NCBI GenBank assembly: GCA_022432975.1
Contig: CM039502.1
Coordinates: 12,297,803-12,361,802, forward strand
From: Begonia masoniana
Lineage: Eukaryota > Streptophyta > Magnoliopsida > Cucurbitales > Begoniaceae
Direction: 5' to 3'
Length of the DNA: 64,000 bases
Shown here piece after piece: positions 33,283 through 45,419 of the stretch (its first letter is position 1; every line of letters begins with the position of its first letter). The notes beneath the pieces are model-generated. The model did not search any database and was not told the origin of the DNA. It was given only the letters and a program-made list of their open reading frames with translations. Made by a program: the position numbers and the translations under genes.

Positions 33283-36228
33283 TGGCAAAGTATGAACTGC
33301 TCAAAAGGTCTGGGATCATTTGGCCAGACTATACACACAGTCTAACTTTGCTAAGCAGTATCAGTTGGGGACAGATATTCGGGCTCTTTCTCAGAAAGAT
33401 ATGAGTATTCAAGACTTTTACTCTGCCATGTTAGCATTATGGGACCAGTTGGCTTTAACAGAACCATCAAATTTGCGCTCATTTCCAGCTTACATCTCTC
33501 AGAGAGAATCAAAACGTTTGGTACAGTTATTGATGGCTCTTCGTCATGATTTTGAGGGATTGTGGAGAGAATAAAACGTTTGGTATAGTTATTGATGGCT
33601 CTTCGTCATGATTTTGAGGGATTGCGTGGGACAATCCTACATCATACTCCTTTTCCTTCTGTTGACTCAGTAGTCAATGAGCTGCTTTTCGAGGAGATTC
33701 GTCTCAAGTCTCAATCCGATAAGGGGACTATTCCATCTCCTACTACATCTGTCTTCGCAGTACCACAGCGACCTACAGCTAGTAACAAAAATAGGTCGAC
33801 ATCTAAGGTTTCTCATGATGAGTGTGCCTTTTGTAAACAAAAAGGCCATTGGAAGGCTCAGTGTCCACTACTGCTAAATAAAGGTAAATCGTTGTAACAA
33901 CAATCGCCACCACAACTGCAACATCGTCCGCCGACTTCTCCGCAGCAGCAACTGTCCTTCTCGCCTCGATCTTCTCCATGGACATATCGACCACCTCAAC
34001 CCAATAATGAAGTGGCTACTCCATCTTTTGATTCTTCCATCCTTGAACAATTTCAGCATTTCCTTGCCTCATAACCTCATGCTATGTTTGTCGCCTCTCA
34101 TAAAGGTTTGTCGTCGTCTGGTTCTTCAGGTATATCTTCTTCGTTATGGGTCTTTGATTCAGGTGCCTCTCATCATATGTCTCCTCATTATGGTTCTTCG
34201 TTATGGTTCTTCAGGTATATCTTCTTCGTTATGGGTCTTGGATTGAGGGATTGTGGAGAGAATAAAATGTTTGGTATAGTTATTGATGGCTCTTCGTCAT
34301 GATTTTGAGGGATTGCGTGGGACAATCCTACATCATACTCCTTTTCCTTCTGTTGACTCAGTAGTCAATGAGCTGCTTTTCGAGGAGATTCGTCTCAAGT
34401 CTCAGTCCGATAAGGGGACTATTCCATCTCCTACTACATCTGTCTTCGCAGTACCACAGCGACCTACAGCTAGTAACAAAAATAGGTCGACATCTAAGGT
34501 TTCTCATGATGAGTGTGCCTTTTGTAAACAAAAAGGCCATTGGAAGGCTCAGTGTCCACTACTGCTAAATAAAGGTAAATCGTTGTAACAACAATCGCCA
34601 CCACAACTGCAACATCGTCCGCCGACTTCTCCGCAGCAGCAACTGTCCTTCTCGCCTCGATCTTCTCCATGGACATATCGACCACCTCAACCCAATAATG
34701 AAGTGGCTACTCCATCTTTTGATTCTTCCATCCTTGAACAATTTCAGCATTTCCTTGCCTCATAACCTCATGCTATGTTTGTCGCCTCTCATAAAGGTTT
34801 GTCGTCGTCTGGTTCTTCAGGTATATCTTCTTCGTTATGGGTCTTTGATTCAGGTGCCTCTCATCATATGTCTCCTCATTATGGTTCTTCGTTATGGTTC
34901 TTCAGGTATATCTTCTTCGTTATGGGTCTTGGATTGAGGGATTGTGGAGAGAATAAAACGTTTGGTATAGTTATTGATGGCTCTTCGTCATGATTTTGAG
35001 GGATTGCGTGGGACAATCCTACATCATACTCCTTTTCCTTCTGTTGACTCAGTAGTCAATGAGCTGCTTTTCGAGGAGATTCGTCTCAAGTCTCAGTCCG
35101 ATAAGGGGACTATTCCATCTCCTACTACATCTGTCTTCGCAGTACCACAGCGACCTACAGCTAGTAACAAAAATAGGTCGAAATCTAAGGTTTCTCATGA
35201 TGAGTGTGCCTTTTGTAAACAAAAAGGCCATTGGAAGGCTCAGTGTCCACTACTGCTAAATAAAGGTAAATCGTTGTAACAACAATCGCCACCACAACTG
35301 CAACATCGTCCGCCGACTTCTCCGCAGCAGCAACTGTCCTTCTCGCCTCGATCTTCTCCATGGACATATCGACCACCTCAACCCAATAATGAAGTGGCTA
35401 CTCCATCTTTTGATTCTTCCATCCTTGAACAATTTCAGCATTTCCTTGCCTCATAACCTCATGCTATGTTTGTCGCCTCTCATAAAGGTTTGTCGTCGTC
35501 TGGTTCTTCAGGTATATCTTCTTCGTTATGGGTCTTTGATTCAGGTGCCTCTCATCATATGTCTCCTCATTATGGTTCTTCGTTATGGTTCTTCAGGTAT
35601 ATCTTCTTCGTTATGGGTCTTGGATTGAGGGATTGTGGAGAGAATAAAATGTTTGGTATAGTTATTGATGGCTCTTCGTCATGATTTTGAGGGATTGCGT
35701 GGGACAATCCTACATCATACTCCTCTTCCTTCTGTTGACTCAGTAGTCAATGAGCTGCTTTCCGAGGAGATTCGTCTCAAGTTTCAATCCGATAAGGGGA
35801 CTATTCCATCTTCTTCTACATCTGTCTTCACAGTACCACAGCGACCTACAGCTAGTAACAAAAATAGGTCGAAATCTAAGGTTTCTCATGATGAGTGTGC
35901 CTTTTGTAAACAAAAAGGCCATTGGAAGGCTCAGTGTCCACTACTGCCAAATAAAGGTAAATCGTTGTAACAACAATGGCCACCACAACTGCAACATCGT
36001 CCGCCGACTTCTCCGCAGCAGCAACTGTCCTTCTCGCCTCGATCTTCTCCATGGACATATCGACCACCTCAACCCAATAATGAAGTGGCTACTCCATCTT
36101 TTGATTCTTCCATCCTTGAACAATTTCAGCATTTCCTTGCCTCACAACCTCATGCTATGTTTGTCGCCTCTCATAAAGGTTTGTCTTCGTCTGGTTCTTC
36201 AGGTATATCTTCTTCGTTATGGGTCTTG
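33283..36228 (+). pseudogene. copia-1 gag C-terminus and protease start, tandemly repeated
   Basis: Gag continues: VWDHLARLYTQSNFAKQYQL, then RLVQLLMALRHDFEGL. From 33554 the coding segment that follows (SVVNELLFEEIRLKSQSDKG, the CCHC knuckle CAFCKQKGHWKAQC and the protease start DSGASHHMS) is present four times with 691-bp spacing. Each of the first three copies ends in a junction stop, so only one copy could be read in frame. Not functional. Confidence 0.9.
33554..36228 (+). repeat. 691-bp tandem repeat, three full units and one partial
   Basis: Units begin with gagggattgtggagagaata at 33554, 34245, 34936 and 35627, exactly 691 bp apart. Units 1-3 are nearly identical. The fourth (to about 36228) has more substitutions and runs into normal downstream sequence. 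Each of the first three ends with an extra copy of about 60 bp (cttcaggtatatcttcttcg). Confidence 0.95.
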
Positions 36229-37400
36229 GATTCAGGTGCCTCTCATCATATGTCTCCTCATTTGCTTTTTTTTTTGTTTCATTGTCTTCTAATTCTTCTA
36301 TGTCCATTATGACTACTGATGGAACTTCTATGTCATTAGTAAGTGTTGGTTACATTGTTACACCTTGTGTATCTCTTTCTGATGTTTATTATATTCTCAG
36401 TCTTACTCTCAGTCTTATTTCTGTTAGTCAATTATGTGAGTCTGAATATTTAGTCTCATTTACTTCTTCTACTTGTTTTGTGAAGGATCTGAGTTCATAG
36501 AAGGTGATTGGGACAGGCCGTAGGCAGGGAGAACTTTATGTTTTGGATCAACTCAAAGTATCAGACGTTGCAGCTTCTAGTGTGGATATGTTGTCTTTTT
36601 GTTTGAGTGGCTCGTCTTCTGATTTTTATTTATGGCATTCTCGTTTAGGTCATATCTTAGCATTCGACTGTCGTCAAGTGTTTTCATTGTCATTTAGGAG
36701 TGAATACACTTCTAATGACTTTTCCCATTTACTTGCTACTGATGAGACTATTCTTCAAACTTCGTGTACTGACACTCCCCAACAAAATGGAGTTACTGAA
36801 AGGAAACATCGGCATCTTGTTGAAGCAGCCTGCTCGTTCATGTTGTCAGCCGATGTTCCTAATGGCTTTTGGGGGGAAGCAATTATTACCGTTGCTCATG
36901 TGATCAATAGAATTCCAATTTTCTAGAATTCAGGTTTGTCTTCTTTTGAAAAGTTGTAAGAGCATGCACCTGATTATTTCTCCTTACGAGTTTTTGGTTG
37001 TACTTGTTTTGTCCTTCGACCTCAAGTCGAACGTAACCAATTGTCCCCTCGGTCCACCTTGTGTGTCTTTCTGGGTTATGGTGTTGGTCAGAAGTGATAT
37101 TGTTATTTTGATCTGGTTGGCCAAAAATTATACGTCTCTCGTCATATTGTGTTTTTAGAGCATAATTCTTTTTTCTCTATTCCTGCTAGTTACATCATAT
37201 GACACAATCAGATCTTCTTCGCATTGATCCTTTTGAATTTGACACTGAGGAAGAAACATCCATAGTTCCAGCTTCTCCTACTGATAGATTGACAGGGTCT
37301 GATACTTTGGTTCCCGAGACATCTGCTTCTAACTCTCCTACTCCTACGACCACTCAATCAACTCCTGAGATCACGGATGTTCCTTCGTTCCGATAGTCTA
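36229..37400 (+). pseudogene. copia-1 protease tail and integrase
   Basis: Contains the LWHSRLGHI GAG-pre-integrase motif near 36630, then jumps to the late integrase segment (GEYTSNDF-like, DTPQQNGVTERKHRH, FWGEAI). About 150 residues of the integrase zinc and core region are missing. The tail at 37199-37400 is the variable linker before RT. Stops and shifts near 36500, 36925 and 37160. Confidence 0.83.
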
Positions 37401-38792
37401 CTCGACCAATTAAGTCTACTAAGCAACCTGATTTTGCTTATTCTTCCTATTCTAGTTCATTTGCTTCATTTGTTACCTTTGTTCATTGTCTTTCTGAGCC
37501 TTTGTCCTATAGAGAGACCATTTGTGACTCACTTTGGCAGGATGCTATGGCTGCGGAGCTTACTGCTTTTCATCAGACTCATACATGAGATTTGGTACCG
37601 TTATCATATGATAAACGTACTATTGGTTATCGTTGGGTTTACAAGATCAAAACTAAGTTAGATGGATCCATTAAACGATACAAGGCCCGACTTGTTGCTA
37701 AGGGCCACTCCCAGGAATATAGCATGGCTTATGAAGAAACTTTTGCCTTGTAGCAAAGATGACGACGGTCCGCACTATGATTGCAGTTGCTTCTGTTCAT
37801 CGATGGAGAATATATCAAATGGATGTCAAGAATGCCTTCTTGAATGGTGATCTTCATGAAAAAGTTTATATGCTGCCTCCATCTCGCGTCGCCCATAAAT
37901 CTAGTGAAGTTTGTCGACTTCGTAAGGCTCTTTATGGTCTCAAACAAGCTCCTCGTGCTTGGTTTGAGAAATTCTCCACAGTGATCACTTTGCTTGGTTT
38001 TTGTCCCAGCCATCATGATTCTGCATTGTTTGTTAGGTATTTGAGTGCAGGTCGTATTTTTTTATCTTTGTATGTTGATGACATGATTATAACTGGTGAT
38101 GACTGTGATGAGATTGAATCTCTAAAGTCTGAATTAGCTCGTTGTTTTGCTATGAAAGATTTGGGCTTGCTATGTTACTTTCTAGGCATTGAGGTTACTT
38201 TTTCCCCAAAGGGTTATCTTTTATCTCAGTCAAAGTACATAGATGATCTGTTTGAGCGTGCACGTCTCACTGACAACAGGATTGTTGATAATCCTCTTAA
38301 GACTAATGCCCGATATTCCATGTCAGATGGTCTTCCTTTGTCAGATCCTGGCTTATATTGTACTGTCGTTGGCAGCTTAGTTTATCTTACTGTGGCTCGT
38401 CCAAATATTACGAATGTTGTTCATGTGGTCAATCAATTTATGACGGCTCCTACTACTATTCATTGGACTGCTATTCTCCATATTCTCAAGTATCTTTGAG
38501 GTACTCAGTTTTAGAGTCTTTTATTCCCTTTTATGTCATCTCTCGAGCTGCGTGCATACTCTAATGCTGATTGAGCATAATTCAGTATTTCATGAGCAAA
38601 CCAAGCATATTGAGATTGATTGTCATGTCATCCGACATCATCTTTAGCTTGGCACCATTACTTTGCCCTATGTTTCTTCTTCTCTGCAAATTGCTAATTT
38701 GTTTACCAAGGTACATTCAGTTTTGAAATTTTTCTTTCTAACTGACAAACTCTCAATGCATATAGTTGTAGCATTGTGAGTTTGCAAGGAGA
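37401..38792 (+). pseudogene. copia-1 reverse transcriptase and RNase H remnant
   Basis: RT starts near 37580 (GYRWVYKIKTKLDG; ARLVAKGHSQE). A 246-codon open stretch (37759-38499) has YQMDVKNAFLNG, LRKALYGLKQAPRAW, the catalytic YVDDM near 38071-38085 and KDLGLLCYFLGIE. RNase H is mostly deleted; only the end (EQTKHIEIDCHVIRHH, IANLFTK) is left at about 38580-38710. The purine run gcaaggaga (38784-38792) is the polypurine tract before the 3' LTR. Confidence 0.87.
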
Positions 38793-38911
38793 TGTTAACA
38801 TGTAAGGGTAGTTTAGTAAGGGTAGTTTAGTCTTTTATCATTTGGTGTTTATATTTGTTATTTGTAGGGTAAACTGTGGAACAATACAAAATCACTTCCC
38901 TTAGTTTTACA
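38793..38911 (+). repeat. 3' LTR of copia-1
   Basis: 119 bp, tgttaacatg to ttagttttaca, followed by the TSD tgtgc (38912-38916). Contains the unoccupied Pack-MULE target tatttgtta at 38852-38860. Confidence 0.87.
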
Positions 38912-38916
38912 TGTGC

Positions 38917-39175
38917 ATCCACATGTAAGGGGCTTCACAACACCCAAGTGTTGGGATGCCACATTGGCCTTCTGAGTTGGAGCACCTTTGGACATCACCT
39001 ATTTTGGAGCCTCCTTGGAGATTTTCTTCAAACTTTTTTTTGGATTCAAGTCCTATCCTCTTTATCTATATATATGTATATCCAACAATTAATTTAATAA
39101 TTTTAAAAGTATATTGATAATAGTATTATTGTAGTTGTTAGAGATTTTTTCGAGTTCAATGTCATTCATGAGAAC
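38917..39175. other. Flank of copia-1, nothing recognised
   Basis: Single-copy-looking AT-rich sequence between copia-1 and the second hAT element. No gene visible. Confidence 0.4.
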
Positions 39176-40535
39176 TAGGGGTGGGCGCGGTCTGGTTCTG
39201 TTCAGTTTCGAGCCCGGACTGAAACCGGACCGATTTTGGGAATTTTTTCCCAACTCCCAGAACCGGCCCTAGGAGGAACTGTGACCGGACCGGGACCAGA
39301 CCGAAATTTTTGGTCCGGTCCCGGTTCCTTCCACCACCACTTTTTTTTTTGCAGAAATCTCGGTCTCTCTTCCCCTCCTTCGTTTTCTCCCTCTTCTGTC
39401 TGAGGAGAGTGAAAAATTCCTATTGACAGATCCATTTATAATAGATAAACAAAAATTTCATAATCAGGGCAGATCCATTTATTAGCAAAACCGTTTGAAA
39501 ATCGAATATAATTCGTATAAAGAAATTGCAAAAATAGATGCAAATCAAGAACTTGAAAGGCTGACTGCAAATTTGAAGACCTGATAGAGAACTTAAATGA
39601 CTGACCTCACTAAGACTAATTACTGAAGTTGATCCAAACCCTCTAACATTTTTGTTTCTTCTGATCATCGATAGCAAGCTTTCGGTAGAAATCATCATGA
39701 AGTTTGTCGAGGCGAGCAGCACGCAGGGAAGCGTGAGGACAGAGCCGAGGACAGTTGAGGCGAGCACTGAGGAGGGACTGCCCTAGTAGGATATGGTCAT
39801 CTGGGAGCAGGAGCGAAGCGAAAGGGCAGCACGAACGCGATTCGAACTTCTGCGATTCAGACTTCGGCTCTAGACACTGATCTGGTTTTGTGAAATGCAA
39901 AGAAGAGTGATAAAGTAGAGGGCTTGAAGATGCGGGGGACAATCTACATCTAGCTCTGCCGCACCATTGTCTTCAAAGAGACCGTTGTCTTCTTCCGCAT
40001 CATTGTGCGTCGCAGGAACGACCATTTTCTTGGGACACTTGGTACTTTCACAAGAAACAAAATGAAAAAAAGGGTAACGATCTTTCAAAAGTTTCAAAAG
40101 GCCAAATTATATGCGAAGCCTTCATCTAGTTATGTACCTAAGCTAGGGCTCAACTTCACCCAAGGGCTAATGGCGGTAAACTCAAGCAAGAAGGAAGCTC
40201 TCGGCCTTTGACATATAACCGAGCTTGGTATTGGGCTTGATCTTAGTCTGGGCCTGAGCCTATGTTTTCACTTTTCAGTGAAAACTGAAAATTAAAACTG
40301 GATAACCCGTTTCCACGGGTCGAATAACCCGTTTACACGAGGCCGACCCATGGGTCGGTACTCCCGTGGTTCCCAGTTCTTAGATTAATGGAACTGGGGA
40401 CAGGACCATCGGTCCCCAATTCCTAGATCAATGGAACCGGAACCAGTTCCATTGAACTAGGAACTGCCCAAGAACTGGCCTGAACCGGTGGTCCGGTCCG
40501 GTCCACCAATTCTGGACCGGTTCTGCCCACCCCTA
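39176..40535. mobile_element. Non-autonomous hAT element (1.36 kb)
   Basis: Ends taggggtgggc and gcccacccctaa-type, exact inverse over 11 bp, with an 8-bp TSD that matches at 7 of 8 (atgagaac at 39168-39175, aggagaac at 40536-40543). Both ends are rich in subterminal ccggacc / ggtccgg words. The middle (about 39420-40220) carries open frames of 75-115 codons on the minus strand with no recognised domain, possibly captured sequence. Confidence 0.85.
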
Positions 40536-40543
40536 AGGAGAAC

Positions 40544-40936
40544 ATTGTTCTTAGTGTTAAGAGGTCATACTGCAGTTGAGGTAAAAGTTTATTTATTATA
40601 TTTAGTTGCGAATAATAATATATGGTTTTTACAATTTATTTTGGCAAAAGATTATAAAGAGAGAAATAACTAATAAGTTAAGTGAAACGAGAAACATAAT
40701 TTTGAGTCAACAATACCAAATGTGCAGAACTAAAACTACGTGGTCATTACTTTACTTTTTTAGAGAGAATCTCCAAATCAATAATTGAACTACATATTTG
40801 ATATTAAAGTTCAAATTTCAATAAGCATGTGCTCTAATATTCAGTGACTTAAATTGTCAATTAATTATTTAAATAAAATAAAAGATAAAAATCTTTGAAT
40901 ATCAATGCAATGTCAATAATGTTATCTACGTATCCT
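40544..40936. other. Intergenic, nothing recognised
   Basis: AT-rich sequence of about 390 bp between the hAT element and copia-2. No gene visible. Confidence 0.4.
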
Positions 40937-40941
40937 TAGTA

Positions 40942-41267
40942 TGTAAAATTAAAGACGAATAAACTTAACAATCTAACCATTCTCAGCGTTAAAGAATTAG
41001 ATCTAGTATGGAATTGAGTAATCGAACGTACCTCTAGCCATTTCCCGTTTCAAGCTTTTGGTTTTGGTTCTTCTAAGCCTAAAAACCTCTCTGCAGATGG
41101 TGTCTCACGGAATTGATCGAGATTGTGGCTTTGGGACCCAAAACAGTTTTTACGTTTCCTTAATATTCTTTAACCACCAGAGAGAAAGTTGCACGTAATT
41201 GAGCAGTTAATACACATGTCAATAATGTATTTATTAAACCACTTAAAAGAGATAATTTATTCCAACA
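40942..41267 (-). repeat. 3' LTR of copia-2
   Basis: 326 bp. Followed on the plus strand by ttctcccacttgg, the complement of the polypurine tract. Confidence 0.93.
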
Positions 41268-41558
41268 TTCTCCCACTTGGTTAATAAATCCAAACATGTA
41301 CCACAATGAGAAATATGACACATGAATCATAGCGATAAGTCTTCTAATAAAATGAGTATTATCTTCCATGTATCACAATGTATCATATTTCTCAACAATA
41401 ACCCAAAAAAACTTAATGAATAAACCCTATGTTTATTCTAGGTCCAAACTTTAATAATATTTCTCAAATAATCAATATGCGCCTAATAAGAAAATCAATA
41501 TGAGAAATCATCACTAATAGAGTTTCACTAAATCATTCGTTCTTACAACGAAATAAAA

Positions 41559-42889
41559 TCACAAAACGGAACTAAGTCTCATTCGTTCTACATGATCCTT
41601 GAATTTCTTTGGTGGCATGTCTTCAGTCAAAGGATCTGCAATCATCAACTCAATGCTAATGTACTCAATGACCACTTTCTTTTCCTTAACACGTTCTCTA
41701 ATGGCTAAGTATTTAATGTTGATGTGTTTACTTCGACTACCGCTCTTATTATTCTTAATCATAAAGATTGCAGCTAAGTTGTCACAAAATAACCTCAATG
41801 GCCTAGAGATGGAATCTACAATCCTAAGTCCAGCAATGAAACTCTTCATCCATACACTATGCGAAGTAGCCTCAAAACACGATACAAACTCAGCCTCCAT
41901 GGTGGAAGTAGCAGTCAATGTCTGCTTCGCACTCCTCCACGATACAGCTCCATCAGCGAGCATGAAAACTTAACCAGATGTCGATTTACGTGAATCAACA
42001 CATCCGGCAAAGTCTGCATCGGAGTAGCCCACCACCTCTAGAGTATTAGTCCATCTGAATATAAGCATGTAATCCTTCGTTTCTTGAAGGTATCTCATCA
42101 CTTTCTTTGCAGCCTTTCAGTGGTCCAAACCTGGATTACTTTGATATCTTCCCAATACCCCAGAAACAAATGCAATGTCAAGTTTTGTGCAGACCTGAGC
42201 ATACATCAGGCTTCCAACAGCAAAAGCATATGGAATGTTTTTCATTTGTTCCCTTTCGAGATCATTCCTTAGGCATTGGTCCAAACCAAACTTATCACCC
42301 TTAACAACGGGAGCTATACTTGGTGAACAATCTTTCATCTGAAATCTCTCTAAAATCTTATTGATATAAGTTTCTTGAGACGGACCCAAAACACCTTTAT
42401 CCCTGTCTCTATGTATCTTAATGCCAATGACATAAGACGCATCACCCATATACTTCATGTCAAAATTCTTAGAGAGAAATTATTTCACCTCATATAACAA
42501 ACCCTTGCCATTAGCTGTAAGTAAAATATCATCCACATACAGAACAAGGAAACAAAGCTTACTCCCACTGATCTTTTGGTATATACAATGATCCATAACG
42601 TTCTCTACAAAACCAAACAAAGAGATAACATCATGGAATTTCAAATACCATTGATGATAAGCTTGCTTCAATCTATATATGGATTTCTTAAGCTTGCACA
42701 CCAAATGCTCTCCACTACTAGAGGAAAATCCTTCAAGTTGTTTCATGTATACCTCTTCCTATAATTCTCCATTAAGAAATGTCGTTTTCACATTCATTTG
42801 TTACAACTCTAAATCAAAATGTGCAACTAATGCCATGATTATGCGAAGAGAATCTTTCTTAGATGCAGGAGAGAATGTCTCCTTGTAGT
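41559..42889 (-). pseudogene. copia-2 pol, 3' part (RT and RNase H)
   Basis: After solo LTR B: open segment 42746-42480 with KLKKSIYRLKQAYHQW and the catalytic YVDDILL near 42528-42539, segment 42458-42117 (KYMGDASYVIGIKIHRD, MYAQVCTKLDIAF), then RNase H at 41963-41559 (ADGAVSWRSAKQ, STMEAEFVSC, DNLAAIFM). Separated by in-frame stops near 42480, 42115 and 41964. Non-functional. Confidence 0.88.
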
Positions 42890-43888
42890 CGATTTGTAAC
42901 ACCCGATTTTAACGGGATCATTATTTCAATATAAATAATGGCATTTTCGTAAATAAGTCAGATTAAGCCCGTTTTGCTAATAGAGAGCGTTATTAGAATC
43001 CTAATGATTAATGTGAATTTTAAGAAAATTTCGAGAATTTTAGGAGTTGTAACGCTAAATTACGAGAATTACGTTTCTCATAATATAAAGGACATTTTAG
43101 TAAAAATAGTTAACGAGGTCCGAATTGCGAACGGACAGTTTTAATAGAACCCTAGTAGTAAGTTGGATTCGTCGGAGAAATAAGGAAGTTTGGAGAAACC
43201 GAATCGTTAGCTAATTAATGAAACGAAGGACAAAACAAATAGAAAACAAAGGAAGGGAAAAACTGTAATTTGCCAAGTGAAATTTTTATAAAAATCACAT
43301 ATTTCTCTCTTCTCCCTCATTTTTCACGATTTCTCTCCTTTTCCTCTGCTATTTTCTTCCTTCTCTCGGTGACGGTTTCCCCTCTCTCACGGCGACTCCT
43401 CTCCGACGTCCGTTCTTCCTCCGATCGACCTCCGATCCTTCACGTTTCCTTCTCCAATCCCAACCCTAGGTATGATTCTATAGTTTTGAAAGGTTATTGT
43501 TCGGTTTTTACGAAGTTACACGGTTAGGATTTCGTTTAGGGTTTCGTTAAAATACAATTTAAGGTTAGAAACCAATAGGTTTGGCGTGATAATGCCTCTA
43601 GTGGACGCATTCATAATTGTTGGACGACATAAAGAGTAGGTTCGTTGTCGAAATTGAGAAATCAAAAGTTTGAGATTTGGAGAAATCTCATCAATGGAGT
43701 TTTATGAATAACGAGTTAGAGGTGCTTGATAAAATGTTTCAAAGAGCTAAGTTAGAGCTTTAGGAGATTTTCTAAGCTAAGGTTTCGTTAATTTGGACGT
43801 TTAATGGTTTAAACTCGTTTTAACGACAATTGTTATGAATTTGCCTTAGGTGAACAACGCTCGTGGACGGAGCTAGAATTTGCAACGG

Positions 43889-43906
43889 ACGCGAGGTAAG
43901 TTCTCG
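43889..43906 (+). other. Conserved splice-donor-like site in solo LTR B
   Basis: Reads gcgaggtaagttctcgtg, a near-perfect plant 5' splice site and partly self-complementary (cgag...ctcg). Confidence 0.45.
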
Positions 43907-44066
43907 TGACTTACTGTGGCCGATTGGCCTACACCATAAGCTGAGTTTGTTGTTGAGGATACGTTGGGGTTTAATTGTTTATGTTGGTCTTTGGTTTGTC
44001 TAAATGTTTTGGTTGGGTAGTTTAGGTTCAGTTGTTTTATAGGTTGATTTATTGTGATGGTTTGAT

Positions 44067-44608
44067 GGTATTGGTCGTGTTTTGATGGTATTTATAGTGT
44101 TTTGATGGTATTTATAGTGTTTTGATGGTATTTATAGTGTTTTGATGGTATTTATAGTGTTTTGATGGTATTTATAGTGTTTTGATGGTATTTATAGTGT
44201 TTTGATGGTATTTATAGTGTTTTGATGGTATTTATAGTGTTTTGATGGTATTTATAGTGTTTTGATGGTATTTATAGTGTTTTGATGGTATTTATAGTGT
44301 TTTGATGGTATTTATAGTGTTTTGATGGTATTTATAGTGTTTTGATGGTATTTATAGTGTTTTGATGGTATTTATAGTGTTTTGATGGTATTTATAGTGT
44401 TTTGATGGTATTTATAGTGTTTTGATGGTATTTATAGTGTTTTGATGGTATTTATAGTGTTTTGATGGTATTTATAGTGTTTTGATGGTATTTATAGTGT
44501 TTTGATGGTATTTATAGTGTTTTGATGGTATTTATAGTGTTTTGATGGTATTTATAGTGTTTTGATGGTATTTATAGTGTTTTGATGGTATTTATAGTGT
44601 TTTGATGG
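44067..44608. repeat. 20-bp minisatellite, about 27 copies
   Basis: Units of 20 bp, gtgttttgatggtatttata, practically without variation over 540 bp. The first unit has ggtcgtgt in place of tatagtgt. Confidence 0.97.
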
Positions 44609-45419
44609 CACGGATTTCATGAAAAGAACATGCATGTAAAAGCAAGTAAAGTATCATAGTAAACAACCATGACATGGGGTTATCAGGGATGAGGTTTAGA
44701 TCTGGCGTTCCGTGGTGAGCGAGTTTTCCTCCCTTCAGATGGTGTGGGCTGTCTAACCACTGGACATGCCCTATCTATCTGTCGAGCGTTTTCGATAACC
44801 ATAGACTGACACGTACTGATATATGAAATGACATGGACGGTTTTCATAGCATTGAGCATACATGATCATGCATTAGCATTTACGTAGAGCTTGCTGAGAT
44901 TTTTATCTCATAGGTGTCTTTATGGTGTAGGTGATCTTGATATAGGTGAGGACGAGATCCCTCCACCTGAGAAATGATGCAGTTGAAGGAGGATGGCCCG
45001 TGGGAGCGTGCTGGATAGTCGATGCTCCTTTTGACCTGTGGGGGAAGTAAGTGTATGTTTTGGAAACATGATAGTTAGATAAAATTGTATAGTTGAACAT
45101 ATTAGGATGTTTGGGAATCTGGATAGTTGATAGATTTATGTTTTGAGGTTTTTAAACATTTTGGAAACCTATTTTATAAATTACTTTTGGAAAGTTTTCA
45201 TTGGAATTGTTAGTGATTAAAAAACAGGAGGAATGGTATAGTTTTAAACGTATCCACGCAGTTTATTTTTATGAAATTTGGTTACGTGTTACAAGTGCTT
45301 TGAGTCGATTTTGGGTGATTGGTCGAGTGTGAATTTTATGTGGTAAAAGCGTATGTTTATGATGAATTATGTTTGGAAAGATTGATGATGATGAAAGGAA
45401 AGGAAAAGAAGGGATGCAC

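Larger units (their letters stand above)
1124..38911 (+). mobile_element. copia-1: outermost Ty1/copia element of the nest
   Basis: Ty1/copia retrotransposon with very short LTRs of about 106-119 bp. The TSD tgtgc is present at 1119-1123 and 38912-38916. The 3' LTR is 38793-38911 (tgttaacatg to ttttaca). The 5' LTR is split into 1124-1178 and 26157-26207, and its first two bases are cc rather than tg. The primer-binding site tggtatcaaagc (26208-26219) matches the initiator-Met tRNA type used by most plant copia elements, with one change. Gag starts at 26734. Pol is full of stops and deletions. The element hosts the Pack-MULE in its 5' LTR, and solo LTR C and a hAT in gag. It is dead and the oldest layer of the nest. 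Confidence 0.88.

Noticed and set aside
44067..44608. Telomere- or centromere-like satellite
   Set aside because: Only about 540 bp, inside a solo LTR, with a 20-bp unit unlike plant telomere or typical centromere units.
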